From: Syntrophomonas sp. UBA5314
GTDB lineage: Bacteria > Bacillota > Syntrophomonadia > Syntrophomonadales > Syntrophomonadaceae
Assembly: GCA_002410325.1 (NCBI GenBank)
Contig: DHRK01000069.1
Coordinates: 151,757 to 167,527 of the forward strand
Length of the DNA: 15,771 nucleotides
Reading direction: 5' to 3'
Position 1 is the stretch's first letter. The number at the start of each line of letters is the position of its first letter. The notes under the pieces were generated by a model. The model made no database searches, had not been told where the DNA came from, and saw nothing but the letters and a program-made list of their open reading frames with translations. Shown one piece after another: positions 15,382-15,771 of the stretch. The translations under genes were made by a program, and so were the position numbers.

Positions 15382-15433
15382 ATCTTCGCCCGTAAAACGT
15401 CTTCCGCCGTTTTTCTTCCTAATTTCAGCTAAC

Positions 15434-15470
15434 AATAAAAAACCTGATCGGCGATTTACTTCCGATCAGG
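15434..15470 (-). terminator. amt leader terminator 2 (middle)
   Basis: A perfect 9 bp stem CCTGATCGG/CCGATCAGG (complement of 15462-15470 and 15443-15451) with a 10-base loop is followed by UUUUUUAUU. It is the strongest terminator of the three and differs in sequence from the other two. Confidence 0.92.
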
Positions 15471-15499
15471 TAAGCGCCTTTGCTAAAAAATCATCCCAC

Positions 15500-15542
15500 A
15501 AAAAAAGCTCTGCATATAGCCAAAACACTGGCCAAACAGAGC
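15500..15542 (-). terminator. amt leader terminator 1 (nearest the promoter)
   Basis: GCTCTG/CAGAGC stem (complement of 15537-15542 and 15507-15512) with an inner GGCCA/UGGCU helix is followed by seven U residues (complement of 15500-15506). The 5' arm shares GCUC with the hairpin at 15539-15552. Confidence 0.85.
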
Positions 15543-15612
15543 ATCTTTGCCCGATTTACTATTAGCTTTTCATTTTAGTACTCATCATGAGGCGTGTCGA
15601 AAACCTGATATT

Positions 15613-15641
15613 ATTATAGTTATTCATATTCTTCCGAACAA
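15613..15641 (-). promoter_or_regulatory. Predicted sigma-A promoter for amt
   Basis: A perfect TATAAT (complement of 15613-15618) lies 17 bases from TTGTTC (complement of 15636-15641), a weak -35. No sigma-54 GG/GC promoter was seen. It places the three terminators inside the leader RNA. Confidence 0.6.
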
Positions 15642-15699
15642 GGGCTTAAACAGGTATACAATGGCCAGCCCGAATTTACAAAACCAGACCCTCCTGAAC

Positions 15700-15771
15700 C
15701 TAGTACTCTGTTAACTCTAATTCTTGCATTACTCGTCGGTTAAATTTTCGCATGACTGCGTTGTCGTCAAT
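15700..15771 (-). CDS. C-terminal end of an unidentified gene cut by the window edge
   Basis: The minus-strand frame entering at the right edge encodes 23 residues ending MRKFNRRVMQELELTEY before TAG (complement of 15700-15702). The basic then acidic helix-like composition looks like a real protein end. It is too short to identify, and no clear terminator follows before the amt promoter. Confidence 0.35.
   Translation of the reverse strand: MDDNAVMRKFNRRVMQELELTEY

Larger units (their letters stand above)
15245..15606 (-). promoter_or_regulatory. Long amt leader with three terminators and regulatory hairpins
   Basis: From the predicted RNA start near 15606 to the amt ATG there are about 360 nt without a gene. 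In transcript order I see: hairpin GGGC-AAAGAU-GCUC (15539-15552) sharing bases with terminator 1; hairpin AGC-AAAGGC-GCU (15473-15484) just before terminator 2; hairpin AAAACG/CGUUUU (15394-15413) and hairpin GGGC-GAAGAU-GCUC (15378-15391) leading into terminator 3; and hairpin GGAC-AUCUUC-GUCC (15315-15328) after it. Units 1 and 3 share GGGCRAAGAUGCUC, an internal UUUGGC and GAGCUUUUUUUG, so they look duplicated. The overlap of a six-base-loop hairpin with the terminator 5' arm resembles ANTAR-type antitermination. No T-box or known riboswitch core was recognised. Confidence 0.75.

Noticed and set aside
15245..15606. T-box or glutamine riboswitch in the amt leader
   Set aside because: No T-box core (AGGGUGGNACCGCG) and no recognisable glutamine aptamer core; the hairpin-terminator overlap fits antitermination better.

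Overview
The window is about 15.8 kb of chromosome from a Gram-positive anaerobe, most likely class Clostridia (Syntrophomonadales- or Peptococcales-like). The grounds are a PyrR-controlled pyr operon with the two-subunit, NAD-linked dihydroorotate dehydrogenase (PyrD type 1B plus PyrK), an RqcH/NFACT protein, strong AGGAGG ribosome binding sites and frequent GTG/TTG starts. The class-level assignment is inference from gene content. No mobile element, CRISPR array, rRNA or tRNA was seen.

Layout from right to left, the direction of transcription for almost everything. A short C-terminal fragment of an unknown gene lies at the right edge. Next is an ammonium transporter gene (amt) behind an unusual leader of about 360 nt with three consecutive intrinsic terminators. 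Then come lspA (signal peptidase II) and rluD-like (23S pseudouridine synthase), overlapping by 8 nt. A strong sigma-A promoter and a textbook PyrR attenuator then open the pyr operon: pyrR, a second attenuator, pyrB, pyrC, a 168 bp gap, carB, pyrK, pyrD, pyrF, pyrE and a small unknown gene. The only complete plus-strand gene, rqcH, converges on the operon end. At the left edge a 140-residue unknown protein diverges from rqcH.

Together the operon encodes the six steps of UMP synthesis except for one component. The glutaminase subunit carA, which normally sits beside carB, is absent; the gap where it would lie is too short to hold it. Uridine-nucleotide feedback should act through PyrR at two points, before pyrR and before pyrB.

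The most interesting part is the amt leader. Three terminators in series are each preceded by a small hairpin with a purine-rich six-base loop. Two of the hairpin-terminator units are near-copies of each other. In these two the hairpin shares bases with the terminator, as in ANTAR-protein antitermination. A fourth hairpin past the last terminator has a loop exactly complementary to the last regulatory hairpin loop. This looks like a multi-step nitrogen-responsive attenuation device, but the controlling factor is not visible in the window.
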